A DNA stretch of 64,000 nt from Reticulitermes speratus (GCA_021186555.1 JAJKFL010000012.1:7239394-7303393); one strand, 5' to 3'; numbered from the stretch's first letter, positions 31,371 through 42,683 are shown. A program made the numbers and translations. Notes: a model not told the origin generated them from the letters alone.

Positions 31371-31623
31371 TATAGCGACTCGCTACGGGCTGGACGGTCC
31401 GGGGATCGAATCCCTGTGGAGGCGAGATTTTCCGCACACGTCCAGACCGGCCGTGGGTCCCACCCAGGCTCCTGTACAATGGATACCGTGTCTCTTTCCC
31501 GGGGCGTGGAGTTGACCACCCACCCCCATCTAGTGCCAGGGTTAAAGAAAGAGTAGAGCTATACCTCTACTCCCCCTCTGGGCCTTCATGGCCCGTTCTA
31601 GGGAGAACTTTACCTTTACCTTT
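31371..31623 (+). mobile_element. SINE-D copy, 5'-truncated, with TSD
   Basis: It starts within the head at TATAGCGACTCGC, so the A box is mostly lost, and runs to a CTTTACC-repeat end. ACTGTGTAATTCC (31358-31370) and ACTATGTAATTCC (31624-31636) match at 12 of 13. Confidence 0.9.
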
Positions 31624-31636
31624 ACTATGTAATTCC

Positions 31637-31850
31637 ATGGATCAGAGTCCTTCTTGAGAAGCTACTAGTTCCTCAACTAGTCGGGAAATTCCCCGCATTT
31701 TATACTACCCGAAAGTTCATTACCGTATTCACAAGAGCCAGCCACTGCCCCTATCCTGAGCCAGATCAATGCAGTTCACGCTCCCCCCCCCCAATCCTAT
31801 TTGTTAAAGATCCATTTTTATATTATCCTCCAATTTTATCTTAGCGAATG
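31637..31850 (-). pseudogene. NLTR-2 3' end fragment
   Basis: The minus-strand 3' end (CAAGAAGGACTCTGATCC) and the codons for the terminal region upstream of it. A C run replaces part of the GGMDW region. No GTTA tail is visible. It adjoins the SINE-D target duplication. Confidence 0.78.
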
Positions 31851-31880
31851 ACTGCGTCGTTAAATAACACATTTAAAATA

Positions 31881-31959
31881 CAGGGTGTTCCACTTAAAGC
31901 CGCCCCGTTTTTTCTTGATTTCGCCATGCAATTCGGCCGGTTTTAAGTGGAACATCCTG
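31881..31959. mobile_element. Hairpin MITE with TA flanks
   Basis: CAGGGTGTTCCACTTAAAGC at the left and TTTTAAGTGGAACATCCTG at the right are inverted copies. TA lies at 31879-31880 and 31960-31961. A mariner-type terminal repeat pair of 79 bp, distinct in sequence from MAR-1. Confidence 0.85.
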
Positions 31960-31961
31960 TA

Positions 31962-32787
31962 TCTAGGCTCCCTTATAGGTCTTTATGACACAGTGTTTAA
32001 TTAGGCAGGGAAAACATAACTTTTTATATTTAGCCTACCTGACGAACCAGGAAGAAAAGATTTAATGTGATAGCTGTTTGGTGTGTGTTTCGACACGTAA
32101 GCACCTGCTTCTGGTTGTACGGCCACCGTGTGCTGAAGTGCTAAACTAATGACCCCTTTTATTTATGCAGATTAACTTATGTCACTTTCGCTTTGTGTTG
32201 CTCCGAAGTTGCTTATGGTTACTGTGTAGGTGAAAGTGAAGATGAGTAGCATAACTTAGCTTTTTTTTTCGCATCTTAACAGATGTAGAGAAAGCTACCG
32301 ATGCTAGTAACAGGATACGCGCCTTTCAAAAGCGCCAAACACTGTCTGTGAATGTTACAAGCAGTGCAGACGATATGTGTAATGTTTCATTCAAATTAAC
32401 CGCGTTCAAATCCCTGCGGAGTGCCTTTCGCATTGCTTCATCTGTCCGTCTGTGCGCAAATAATAACTCGAAAACGGCGGGACGGAAAATCGTGAAGTGT
32501 GTTGGTGAAGAGTTCTTCAGAAAATTGTCGCGCCGTTTCAGTTTTCGTTTAGATTAGATGATTTTTAATGATCGTTTCACGTGGACACCTGTTTGCGTTT
32601 CTGCGTGCATGATCGTTGTTACGCGTGTTTTGCGGAGTCGCAGATTATGACTTTGGAACCGTGCGAAAGATACGAATTTGTTATCGTGTAAATTACGGTG
32701 CGACAAGAAAAGGAAAAATGGCGCTTCCGGTAGTTTGCATTTTCCCCACATCCTCGCAGTAGCGCTACAACTGAGCGTAAGAAGACC
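31962..32787. other. Unassigned region
   Basis: The 69-codon plus frame at 32348-32557 (rich in Ser, Lys and Arg) and a 65-codon minus frame have no recognisable motif. No gene called. Confidence 0.3.
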
Positions 32788-32802
32788 CGCGCATTCACAG
32801 TA

Positions 32803-33088
32803 AAGGTAAAGTAAAGTTCACCCTAGAACAGACCATGAAGGCCCAGAGGGGGAGTAGAGGTATAGCTCTACTCTTTCTTTAACCTCTGCACTAGATGAGG
32901 GTGGGTGGTCAACTCCACGCCCTGGCCGCTTTACCCCTGGGAATGACCCGGTACCCATTGTACAGGAGGCTGGGTAGGCCCCAGGGCCGGTCTGCACGGG
33001 TGCTGAAAATCTCGCCCCCACCGGGATTCGATCCCCGGACTGTCTAGCCCGTAGCGAGTCGCTATACCGACTGAGCTATCCCGGCCCA
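32803..33088 (-). mobile_element. SINE-D copy, full length, with imperfect TSD
   Basis: The minus-strand head GGGATAGCTCAGTCGG is intact, with B box GATCGAATCCC. The flanks CGCGCATTCACAGTA (32788-32802) and CGTGCATTCATTGTA (33089-33103) agree at 12 of 15. Confidence 0.9.
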
Positions 33089-33103
33089 CGTGCATTCATT
33101 GTA

Positions 33104-34196
33104 GCGCTATTAATAGGATTTGTAGAGCAGCGAGCGCATAAATATTATTAAACACGCCTAGGTTTGTGACTTGTTTAGCGTTATTGCCGGGTTCGAATCT
33201 TTCCCTTCTGATACTGCAGAGACGGCTTGAAAGGACGTAGAATATGGAAAGTGATGTGGAGAAGTAGGTGTTGCAGAAGAACAGGAACAAGGAGAACAAA
33301 AGCTACAAAAAGAATGGAATCTTAAGAAGGAGATGAAGAAGAAAAAGAAGAGGATCGTAAGAACGGAAGATGAATGTGGATACTTAGAAAGACAAGTGAA
33401 AAAAGGGGAAGGTTATGATGTTGATGAAATAGAATGGAGACAGATTAGGTAAAGGTAAGGACATGGGAAAAATACCGAGAGGAGGGACAGTAGGAAGAAC
33501 GACACTTGGCTGAGTTTCGAACCAAGAAATCTCTGGAGGTGAGCCTAACTGTTTTTGAAACCTGGAATTACTGAGGAAACCCCTGAAACAAGAAGGTGGG
33601 AAGATTAACCCGAAGTGTGTAATCGATTGAAACCACTGTGTCTCGTTAGCCACTGTCATGGATGTTGTGACGGGGTGGAGAATTGATTTACCGGCGGACC
33701 CACTGGCTGCATCTCCTCACCGGAGACTACTCAACTGCAGCAGCTGTCAGCAAGTTCTTTGTCGAGCACAGTAGCTGCTCAGTCCTTTACAGTCGAAGTG
33801 GCTGAAAGCTACTTTCTGAAGACAGGCCGGATACCGTGATGAAGGAGGCAGCAACGTACTTCGAAACAGCATTTGTTGTTACTTTGACACTGTGGAACGG
33901 GGCATTGCTGTAAGATGCTTTCTGATCGGCCCTAGGATCGGCTGTCCTGGCTGTGCTGTTCGTGGTATACTTCAGTCCCTCCAGGTGTTCTGGGGGCAGT
34001 ATTTTAAATTGGTCAATGCCGCCTTGTTCCAAATCGTTTTTAGTTATTATTCATTTGCCATCCTACCGTTTAGACAGCATATATATTTGATTCTCAGACT
34101 TTTTTATTTATGAAAAAATAATAAATCACATTGGACTTGGCGACACTAATATAGATACATTGTTATATCTTGACAACTGTCGCTAATCACTTCCCT
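33104..34196. other. Unassigned; purine-rich and foldback-like segments
   Basis: 33230-33440 is purine-rich (GAA/AGA). At 33815-33875, GAAGACAGGCCGGATACCG ... CTTCGAAACAGC is reminiscent of the foldback core but incomplete. No gene. Confidence 0.35.
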
Positions 34197-34560
34197 TCAT
34201 TCATTCATTCATTCTGTAGTCTGTCTTACGACAGGTCCGTAGCCTCTTCATTCTGTAGTCTGTCTTACGACAGGTCCGTAGCCTCTTCATTCTGTAGTCT
34301 GTCTTATGACAGGTCCGTAGCCTCTTCAACTGCAGTCTGTCTTACGACAGGTCCGTAGCCTCTTCATTCTGTAGTCTGTCTTACGACAGGTCCGTAGCCT
34401 CTTCATTCTGTAGTCTGTCTTACGACAGGTCTGTAGCCTCTTCATTCTGTAGTCTGTCTTACGACAGGTCCGTAGCCTCTTCATTCTGTAGTCTGTCTTA
34501 CGGCAGGTCCGTAGCCTCTTCATTCTGTAGTCTGTCTTACGACAGGTCCGTAGCCTCTTC
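34197..34560 (-). repeat. 39-bp minisatellite of NLTR-1 terminus, second locus (9 copies)
   Basis: The same unit as at 29316-29745, but the linker is CTTCA rather than CTTTA. It starts at 34213 after (TTCA)n at 34196-34212. One copy has CAACTGCAG in place of CATTCTGTAG. Array lengths and linkers differ between the loci. Confidence 0.95.
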
Positions 34561-34664
34561 CAAAGCGAGTTCTCCACAGGTTGCGATCTAGTGCTTCCTC
34601 TTTCAGTTTCCAGTATCTTCTCTTTTCCTTAAGGTCATCCAGTAGCTGCTTACGTCTTCGTCCT
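34561..34664 (-). pseudogene. NLTR-1 C-terminal fragment, strongly 5'-truncated
   Basis: Minus strand encodes RRKQLLDDLKEKRRY and DRNLWRTRF-type codons leading directly into the array. Homology ends at about 34661. Confidence 0.85.
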
Positions 34665-35300
34665 TGTGCAACGAACGACGTGCTTTTGAGATATGACAAA
34701 ATTCTGCGGAACGAAGGAAGCGATTTCGAACACCTTCTGTAAATATGGTAAGTAAAAACCTAAATAACTGCAATGCATAAAACTAAGAAGCGTGGACCCC
34801 GACTCACGGCAAATTGGAACAGCGGCGAACGCTGCCCTGTCTGCCCTCACGTGAAACGGAGTGACTAAAGTACTGATTCGAGTTGTCAGATGAAACAATG
34901 TCTCTGTAATATTTTCAGTTATTTAATCTATTAATTACGCTTGATTATTTTGTAACTTGACGAACTTGCAGAAGTCTGTCCCGACCTGGGGTTGAGAATC
35001 CATGGTATACAGGGTGAGCTACTGACAGCGTCGCTAAAGAAATGGATTGTGAAGAATGACAGAAAGAGAGGAATTGGAACGACATAGCAGACCGTCACCT
35101 TGGTACCCGTATAAATGTTATCCAGGGCTTGAGCAGCCCTGAGTAGCCTGGGTGTTCACAGAAATGATCTGTATCTTCACCTTTGGGTAGAAAATTTAGT
35201 GAAACCTTGCATGAGAGAGGGTGGCCTTCATTAAGAGAAGTAGTGATTTAATGGTCTCCGGAATTGTCATTTGGTGGTTAGTTGTATAATTTGGAAAGGT
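34665..35300. other. Unassigned region
   Basis: A TATACAGGGTGAGC mariner-type end occurs at 35005-35018 with no partner found. Nothing else recognised. Confidence 0.35.
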
Positions 35301-35312
35301 AGATTAGTGGTT

Positions 35313-35574
35313 GCCGATCCCAGTGGCCGCGCGGTTTAGGGCGTAGGTCTACGGCCGCTCGCTTACTGGGATTGTGGGTTCGAATCCCGCCTAGGGCATG
35401 GATGTCAGTCTCTTGTGAGTGTTGTGTGTTGTCAGGTAGAGGTCTCTGCGACGGGCTGATCACTCGTCCAGAGGAGTCCTACCGAGTGTGGTGTGTCTGA
35501 GTGTGATCGTGAAGCCTCGAAAAATGAGGCGGCCTAGGCCCCCAAGGGGCTGTCGAGCCATTGGAAAAAAAAGA
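35313..35574 (+). mobile_element. SINE-B copy with TSD
   Basis: Full length with intact B box GGTTCGAATCCC and an A tail. AGATTAGTGGTT (35301-35312) versus AGATTAGTGTTT (35575-35586), one mismatch in 12. Among the best preserved SINE-B copies here. Confidence 0.93.
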
Positions 35575-35586
35575 AGATTAGTGTTT

Positions 35587-36520
35587 ACCGCAGGTACGAG
35601 TTGATGCGTTATGCGGGGTAGAGATCGCTTTGAGAAATTACAAGACGTAACATTTTTTTTTCTGGGGAAGACGTCAATTGAAGAAGCAAAAAAGTAGATG
35701 AAAGTAGAACACTGAAATGCAGATAAATACAAAGCAATTTGTGAATTTATTGGGAAACTGTCAGTACCTGCAGATGTACAGCGTCAGCGTGGTATGATAG
35801 AATGGTGATTGAGAATAGGGTTTGATGGGGTGTAGACGGAAGGCGGGGCAGAGATATGAACCCGAAGGCTTCCGAATACGAAGAAGACTTGGCGGTGATG
35901 TTCATTTACGATGACAATGATAAAGAAGACGATGAGGTGGTGGAAAGATGAGAAACAAGGGTGAAAAGATAAAAATGCAAAAAAAAAATACGACAGTTAG
36001 GAATTACAGAGGAAAGAAGGATGGGGAAGGAAGGGATCGTGGCCAATTTCTTGATAATATCCTGTAATTTTCCTGGAAAGACAATATAAAACCAGGAGAG
36101 TTTGTTTTCCGACCCAGATTCGAAATGGGTACTTCCCAAATTCGAGTAAGAATCGATACCGCTTAGCCAACTTGCTCGTCCGTGATTTTTGTCACATAGA
36201 AATGTGACTGGGGATTACGTTGACTGGCGTTAATGCCGTCTGGCATTTCTGTCCTGTTGAGTCGCCCGATATTTAGAAAGCTCGTTGTGTGCACTGGAGT
36301 GGAGTCGAGAAGAGGAGCTAGTTCCCACGCTGCAGTGTATCCTAAAGTGGTCACTTGGCACGTGAAACTTATAGAAGCATATTGGGGAAAAGTGCTTATT
36401 ACGCTCAGAGAATTGTGAGCACTGTTGATGTTATGTAACAGCAAGAGTTGGATGAGCGAAAGGAGTTAACGGTGGTCGCATCCTGTGCTCCATGGAGTAC
36501 GTTCGACATCTTTACTAGTG
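35587..36520. other. Unassigned; purine-rich tract
   Basis: 35930-36010 is A/G-rich. No gene or element recognised. Confidence 0.35.
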
Positions 36521-36534
36521 TAAAGCCCAGTAAA

Positions 36535-36819
36535 TGGCCGTGCCATGGCTCAGGCGGTTAGTCACCGACCTCTCACCGCGGAGGCCAGGGTTCGATCCCG
36601 GGTCAGTCCATGTGAGATTTGTGGTGGACAAAGTGGCACTGGGACAGGTTTTTCTCCGAGTTGTCGGTTTTCCCCTGTCAATTTCATTCCACTGGTGCCC
36701 CATTAATTGTAAAGCTTGGTAAAAAACTGCTCATCTTCATCATAGGGGTTGCACAAGAAGCCTTAAGGCTGCGGTGCGTCCGTAGCATCTGCTGCGGGGC
36801 CCTTCATCACGCAAAAAAA
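36535..36819 (+). mobile_element. SINE-A copy with perfect TSD
   Basis: AAAGCCCAGTAAA at 36522-36534 and 36820-36832. The body is complete, with a shortened GAGTTGTCGGTTTTCC segment shared with the copy at 56070, suggesting a subfamily. It inserted at the tail edge of the SINE-E next to it. Confidence 0.94.
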
Positions 36820-36832
36820 AAAGCCCAGTAAA

Positions 36833-37132
36833 AAGCAATCCCATTACAGGCCTGGACAGGCCCTTAGGGTTCCAGGAGGTTGAGGCTCCCAGATTTCTAG
36901 ACAATCGGCACATGAAGGTGGTAAGGTTGTCAGCCCTACGCATCAGCCGCCTTTACCCTCCAGGAAATATTCCTGGTACTCATTTCTATTAGAGGCTGAG
37001 TCGACACCAGGGCCATAATGCGACCGAAAGGATTATGTCAATGAAAAATTCCAATGACATCATCGGGAATCGAACCCGCGACCTTCCTGCTTGTACCGCA
37101 GTGCCTCAACCTACTGCGCCACCGCTTGCCTT
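36833..37132 (-). mobile_element. SINE-E copy, full length
   Basis: Minus: tail AGCAATCCCATTACAGGCC at left, head TGGCGCAGTAGG at right, B box GGTTCGATTCCC. The target duplication TAAAGCCCAGT (36521-36531, now beyond SINE-A) and TAAAGGCCAGT (37133-37143) gives one mismatch. Confidence 0.92.
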
Positions 37133-37356
37133 TAAAGGCCAGTGGTTACTCTATTTGCCACCCAGATTTAACACCTGGACTTTTGCATTTTCCCCACACA
37201 GTGTATTTATTTTTTTCGTATAATTCTCTAAACAGCGATTATGTTCCTAAAAGCATTAACTAATTGGTCTTTGTAATGGAGGTGTAGGGTGTTTACTGTG
37301 AGGTAGGAACTCAATCTGTAAATATAATTTTGATCAGTTTATAGTTTTTCAAAGTT
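37129..37356 (-). mobile_element. TTAA-MITE copy
   Basis: CCTTTAAAGGCCAGTGGTTAC through CACACAGTGTATTTA and GTGTTTACTGTGAGGTAGG to the far end before TTAA (37357-37360). SINE-E interrupted its left terminus, so the left TTAA is not directly visible. Confidence 0.7.
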
Positions 37357-37360
37357 TTAA

Positions 37361-38398
37361 TTTTTATCCTTGTCCTTTCGTTTTACTTCTGTCATCATAT
37401 TCTTCCGTTTATATTCTTTTTTCTGCTTTGTCTTAATCTTCTGTTTTTCCTTCCTTTCTTTTACATTCACCATTTTATTGTCAGGTTCTCTCCCTTTTAT
37501 TCTTTTCTCAACTCTCAGTTTGTATTTTCTCTTAAACTTCCCTTATTCATATTCTGTTCTGTACCTAAGTTTTCCAGCATGGAATCGTGGAGGCAAGGCT
37601 CCAAAAATTCGTAATTTAATCTTTATGGAGCTGACTAGTTAGTAGCACGATCAATCCGCCTTACCCCCAATGAAAGAGCCACTGTTACCCATTGCATGGA
37701 GGTCTGGATGTACCTCATGGACGGTCTGAACGCTGTAGAAAGGAGTAAAGCCCCTGCCGGAGTTGGGAATCGAATTTGGACGGTTCAAGGTTGTTACTGC
37801 GCCTTTCTCGGTCACAGCAAAGAAATTGCAGATTCGCTGATCCTTTCCACGTTACTTATATTTCGGAGGCCCACCCACGTGGATTTCTGCCTCCATTCCC
37901 CCCATTTGCTTTCGTAGCATAGTCTTAAATTAAGCATAGAAACAACATTAATTTACCCCACTCTTCTAGCAGTTGCTGTGTACTGTATACCACTGATAAT
38001 GAAACAGCAGAATCGCCTTTCGCTAGTGAATCTTGGCGGTAGCTTTGTGCCACTTGTTGAGCCATTAACCTCTTGAAACTGTAATTAACATTCCTTCAGT
38101 CTTCTTCGTGTACAGTGTATTTTCGGACTGATTTACAGAATAAGAATCGAACCCAGAACTTTGTTGAATAGTGAACGACCTCTTGCACGGTGAGAGGGAC
38201 TGTATTGCAATGCATGTGTTGAGCATTCGAGGTTGTGCGTCAGGAAACTACTTGCGTTAGGCCTACTGCAGCTACGTGACTAAGGTCAGTGGAGGAGATC
38301 TGTTGTTAATAGTTTGACGGGAGAAATAGGAAAGAGGAAGGTGATAAGGCAGTGAAGAAAGAGGAAGGACGAGAAAAGTAAAGTAGGTAAATTTTTGT
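37361..38398. other. T-rich region and degenerate SINE-D relative
   Basis: 37370-37560 is pyrimidine-rich. 37650-37800 keeps GTTACCCATTGCATGGAGG and GGAATCGAATTTGGACG, a decayed SINE-D-related body and B box. No gene. Confidence 0.4.
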
Positions 38399-38408
38399 CA
38401 GGGACAGG

Positions 38409-38682
38409 GTTTTTTAAGGGCCCCGCAGCAGAAGCTACGGACGCACCGCAGCCTTGAGGCTTATTGTGCAACCCTGTGATGAAGATGATTAGTTTTTTTT
38501 CATTTTTCCAAGTAATGAAGCACCGGTGGAATGAAATTGACAGGGGAAAACCGAAGTACTCGGGGAAAAACCTGGCCCAGTGCCACTTTTTCCACCACAA
38601 ATCCCACATGGACTGACCCGGTATCGAACCCGGGCCTCCGCGGTGAGAATCCGGCGACTAACCGCCTGAACCATGGCACGGC
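38409..38682 (-). mobile_element. SINE-A copy with perfect TSD
   Basis: CAGGGACAGG at 38399-38408 and 38683-38692. The T run after the left copy is the A tail. The head GTGCCATGGTTCAGGCGG is intact on minus. Confidence 0.93.
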
Positions 38683-38824
38683 CAGGGACAGGTCTGGTTG
38701 CCATAGAAATGATGTTCAAATTACGTTGTTATATTGTGGCATTCGCTAATTGGAACAGGCGTCAATGGCTGGGTTCACAGTAAGTACGCTCTTTAACACT
38801 TAAGACCAGAGCAAATGAGGTAAA

Positions 38825-39036
38825 CAGGCCCTTGTTTTACGCCCTTTTGCTTTAACGCCCTTTGCCAATTTACACCACTTCTTAATTTGCGCTCATTTTC
38901 AGTTTAACGCCCTTTGGCTGGCTGTGTTCTATTACGCTAACTCCTTATTTCTGACGGGAATATATTTTTTATTTACGCCTTTTTAATTTACGCCCACTTT
39001 TTTTGGGAACGCAACTTGGGCGTAAAACAAGGGCTG
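38825..39036. mobile_element. MITE with GCCCTTGTTTTACGCCC inverted ends
   Basis: GCCCTTGTTTTACGCCC (from 38829) is exactly inverted at 39016-39034 (GGGCGTAAAACAAGGGC). The interior repeats TTTAACGCCCTTTG-like and TTTACGCCC motifs several times. CAG just outside each end could make it hAT-like, but no 8-bp target duplication is apparent. Confidence 0.8.
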
Positions 39037-39299
39037 GGTGTCCTAGAAGCGTCTGAAATGAGCGTATTGTGAAATATATTGGGAAAGACGAGGGTTAATG
39101 TAGGCTGCTGTCGTCTGGCGTGTAAACCTGTGGAGTTGTAAAACCAGCTGCCAGCATTTTGAAGTACCTCTTATCTCTATCTTCGGGGTACATCTGAAGA
39201 CAGTAGTCTTCATAGTCGTATCAAGGGAACCTCTTATCCCAATAAAAATATTTAAATACAAATCAGGTTAATTTTAGTTTTCAGTACCATACCTCAATT

Positions 39300-39512
39300 G
39301 AATCGGTTAGTTTCCGGCGTCTCGGCAGACCCGTATTCGACCTCGGACCAGTCCGTATGAGATCTGTGGCGAACAAACTGACATCTGGACAGGTTTTGGC
39401 CTGTCCGTATAATTCTACTAATGTTTTATACTCATCTTCATATTAATTCTACTTTTATCAGAAGGGCAAGCGGACGATGTCTGGGAACCTTCAAACAAGG
39501 CCTTAACACACA
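39300..39512 (+). mobile_element. SINE-A relative, degenerate
   Basis: ATCGGTTAGTTTCCGGCG, then CCAGTCCGTATGAGATCTG, TGACATCTGGACAGG and AAGGCCTTAACACACAAC keep the SINE-A order with many substitutions. Confidence 0.65.
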
Positions 39513-39656
39513 ACAAACAACCTTCGGATATCGGGGAACATGGGCTGAAAGGTACTTTCACATTATTCTTTAGTTTTCAGAGTGTCTGGTCATGATAGCA
39601 TGAAGCGGCGCGACACCAAGACGAAGTGACTTTGACATGCTGTCCAAGCGGTGGAT

Positions 39657-39875
39657 AGTGTACTCGGTATAGCGGCTCGCTACGGGCTGGACGGTCTGGG
39701 GATCGAATCCCGGTCGGGGCGAGATTTTTCGCAGGTACCGGGTGTATTTCCCGTGGGTAAAGTGGCCGGGGCGTGGAGTTGACCACCCACCCCCATCTAG
39801 TGTCAGGGTTAAAGAAAGAGTAGAGCTATACCTCTACTCCCCTTCTGGGCCTTCATGGCCTGTTCTACGGAGAAC
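39657..39875 (+). mobile_element. SINE-D copy, 5'-truncated, with TSD
   Basis: It starts at AGTGTACTCGGTATAGCGG and lacks the usual mid-body block after GGCGAGATTTTTCGC. It ends in the GGAGAAC part of the tail. GTCCAAGCGGTGGAT (39642-39656) and GTCCAAGCGGTTGAT (39876-39890), one mismatch in 15. Confidence 0.92.
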
Positions 39876-39890
39876 GTCCAAGCGGTTGAT

Positions 39891-40744
39891 CGCCACACTG
39901 AGACAGTTTTGCGACCTGAATCCAGTGACCTGTATAATACCGTATGAGGCATACTCAGTACAATTGTCATGATATAACTGTTGCCTCTGGTGTCTCGGAG
40001 TGCCCACGATTTGGTGTTTATAAACACGAGAATTGTGGGTGTTTAGAACGGTGCCTCGTGGTAATAGGATGAGATCCGTTTGAGTAACTCATCTACGCAG
40101 AGCAATACAGTGTTCTATATTTTCCATCTGCTTTGCTCCTTTTTCTCCATATTATGTTCTTGTGGTTTGCGACTCAGCGTTTTGTTCTGGTAGGTTCTAC
40201 TGCCATTATCTTCGTAGCAGAGGCGACTTCTATCCTGAAGGTGGAGGCAGTAGGTTCCTACGTAACGCGTTTACTGACCTACCAGCGCACAACACGGCGT
40301 CATAACCCGGAATACAGCAATGTAAATATTTGCTGTCGTGAGAGCTTCAAATCTTACATTCCATGTCATTTCGCTTCAGGTCCGTTTATTTCTTTCTTGT
40401 TTCTTTGCTGTTGTTTCCGTTACCTTTATGCAAATTTTATTTACCATGTTTCCCTCCACATAAGGCGCGTCATTGTCGAGGAGACAATGTCCCCAAAAAT
40501 CACTCTGCGTCTTAACACTGAAGGGTGTTAAGTCGTCAAAACCGAAGAAATACCCTGATAATGAGAGGGTGCGTCTTATCGCTTGTAGCATCTTATGAGA
40601 CTGGAAATGCGGTATATATTGGTGGTTTATTTTATGATGGTGTCACTGCCCTAGGCTCTGTAAGGCCGAATAGTAAGTCGACAAATGACAAACTGGGAAT
40701 GATATGGAAGGAAGCAGTACTTTCCAGATTTGAGATATTGAGAT
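39891..40744. other. Unassigned; foldback arm fragment
   Basis: 40190-40325 contains GGTTCTACTGCC...GGAGGCAGTAGGTTCC as a local inverted pair, then ACACGGCGTCATAACCC of the GTGTAGTTTGGTA family. A 132-codon plus frame (40133-40531) crosses it and is not recognised. Confidence 0.4.
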
Positions 40745-41015
40745 AATTTTGTCTGAAACAGTTCTCGTTTTAAGAAGAATTCAGCGAGATATCATCGTCA
40801 ATGTACATAGGTCATCATGTAAAGTACCCGTTATTTTTGTGAGATTTTAATCAAACTTGTATTTTCTAGACAGATTTTCGAAAAAATCTTAAAACACCAA
40901 ATTTCCTGAAAATCCGTCCAGTGGGAGCCGAGTTGTTCCATGTGGAGAGACGGACAGACAGACACGACGAAGCTAATAGACGCTTTTCACAGTATTGCGA
41001 ACGCGCCTAAAAATG
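40745..41015 (-). repeat. Dispersed repeat (CTGTC-rich family), copy 3
   Basis: CCTGAAAATCCGTCCAGTGGG, GGACAGACAGACACGACG and GCTTTTCACAGTATTGCGAACGCGCC mirror the copies at 24230 and 895. The segment TTGTCTGAAACAGTTCTCG at 40750 also matches 63940-63970. Confidence 0.6.
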
Positions 41016-41213
41016 TTTGCTGGCCACATTATAAATAATACGTACATTTTTTGCTCATGTATCATCATATCATTAATCGTTAAACTGCCGTCTGTGGTGC
41101 CAATATTGGGGCAGTAAAACATACCTGAAATTAATCTTAAAGAATCTGCATTAATCGTACAACATTTAGAATAATCTTATCTAATAATCCTTACTTGTGT
41201 TCCTGGCATAACA

Positions 41214-41470
41214 ATTTTTTTTCATGGCTCGACAGCGCTAGTGGGCCTAGACCTCCTCATTGTTGAGGTTTCGAGGTCACACTCAGACACATCACACTCG
41301 ATATGACTCCTCTGGACGAGGGACCAGCTCGTCGCAGAGACCTCTACCTCACAACACATAACACTCACAACAGACAGACATCCATGTCCCTGCCGGGATT
41401 CGAACCCGCAATCCCAGCAAGCGAGCGGCCACAGACCCACACCTTAGACCGCGAGGCCACTGGGATCGGC
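41214..41470 (-). mobile_element. SINE-B copy
   Basis: Complete on the minus strand with head GCCGATCCCAGTGGCC and B box GGTTCGAATCCC. A possible duplication (CATAACAA / TAGTAACAA) is not convincing. Confidence 0.9.
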
Positions 41471-42110
41471 GTAGTAACAAATACTGAATAAAACGAACTG
41501 AAAACTACTTACCTTCCATTTGTCTTTTCTCTCGCAGTTGCTTGTTCACTGTTCATCACTTTGAAGGAAAAAAGAAATGAATTGAGAAGAGTGAAACTGC
41601 TTGTTGGTCAATACAATGTTAATGTCTGGAGGACTTTGCGAAGTTGCAACATGAAGCCAAACAGCGCGACACTTTTATGTGAGTTTAAACTTGTACTTAT
41701 ATCTTGATATGAGAAATATGTTGTGCTGTAAGTGATGCAACGTGTAACTGAATAATATGTATGTAAGATGGCGGATAAAATAAGTATTTGTCGAATTTCT
41801 TAGCTTTTTTTTTTCGTGTTTTTGAAATTAGATCGCTGGTCGCATTGCAAATGTTGAAGGCACTCGTTTTGCCCATCGCTGAAGCTTAAAACGCATCTGC
41901 TTGACGGAGTAACACAGGCGTACTGACAGAAGTAAACCTGTATTGATACCTAAAGATATTAGTGCCACCAGACTGATGCCCTCGGCTGTTCGAACCGCAA
42001 AGAGAAGGGAAGACTTGCCAATGTTCTTGTTATCCTCGGAGAGAAAAATCCCACTTACAGTTACATAAGCAGCCACAACTAAACTAAACCGAAAGCATTT
42101 GCCTTGTTGT
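41471..42110. other. Unassigned region
   Basis: The 148-codon minus frame (41828-42274) is not recognised, and its start overlaps the SINE-C tail fragment. Confidence 0.3.
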
Positions 42111-42253
42111 AAAATGTGTCTGTGGGCAGTGAGCCGGTCACTCACTACAGAATGCACACTTACCGACCAGGAAACCTTCGGGATGAAATCCCAAAAAGAA
42201 GGAGGCTCTGGCCCACTCCGGGCTGTAACGCCATGGAAGAAGAAGAAGAAGAA
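42111..42253 (+). mobile_element. SINE-C-related 3' fragment with GAA tail
   Basis: GTCTGTGGGCAGTGAGCCGG, CTACAGAATGCACAC, AGGAGGCTCTGGCCC and CGCCATGGAAG match the distal SINE-C region, followed by (GAA)n instead of (TTA)n. Confidence 0.7.
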
Positions 42254-42344
42254 AATGTGTCTGTAACTCGCCATGAGCTACAAAGCCAGACGAATTGCGC
42301 TATTTCGAGAGCACAGTTCATCTGTCAGCACAGTCACTAGGCTA

Positions 42345-42530
42345 AGACCTGGACCGCCGGGGTATCAGGGTTTGATTATCTGCCAGTTGTCGCGTCCAGA
42401 CCAGCTCTGGGGCCCACCCAGATTTCTATCCGGTGAATAATAGACACTATTTTCCAAGGAGATAGAGAGTATGTGTCTTGGAGCCTGTACCTCCACCCCG
42501 CTATATGCCTTAATGGCGTGCTGCTTGATT
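42345..42530 (+). mobile_element. Degenerate SINE-D-related body
   Basis: TATCAGGGTTTGATTATC (B-box relic), CCAGACCAGCTCTGGGGCCC, TTTCTATCCGG, then TGTACCTCCACCCC and TGCCTTAATGGCGTG. Confidence 0.5.
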
Positions 42531-42683
42531 GAGCGCAGTGATAGATATATCTTTATCACTTACTTCTTGGCTGTACACTCCTGTAAGCAACTTGGTCTCC
42601 TTTACAGCAGATACCCATTCTTCGCCATCATTTGCCTTCTGCCTCTGTCTCGTCACATTTATCTTTCCTAAGTATTCTTTACA

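Noticed and set aside
29316-34560. CRISPR arrays
   Set aside because: The arrays are head-to-tail repeats without unique spacers, in a eukaryotic context.
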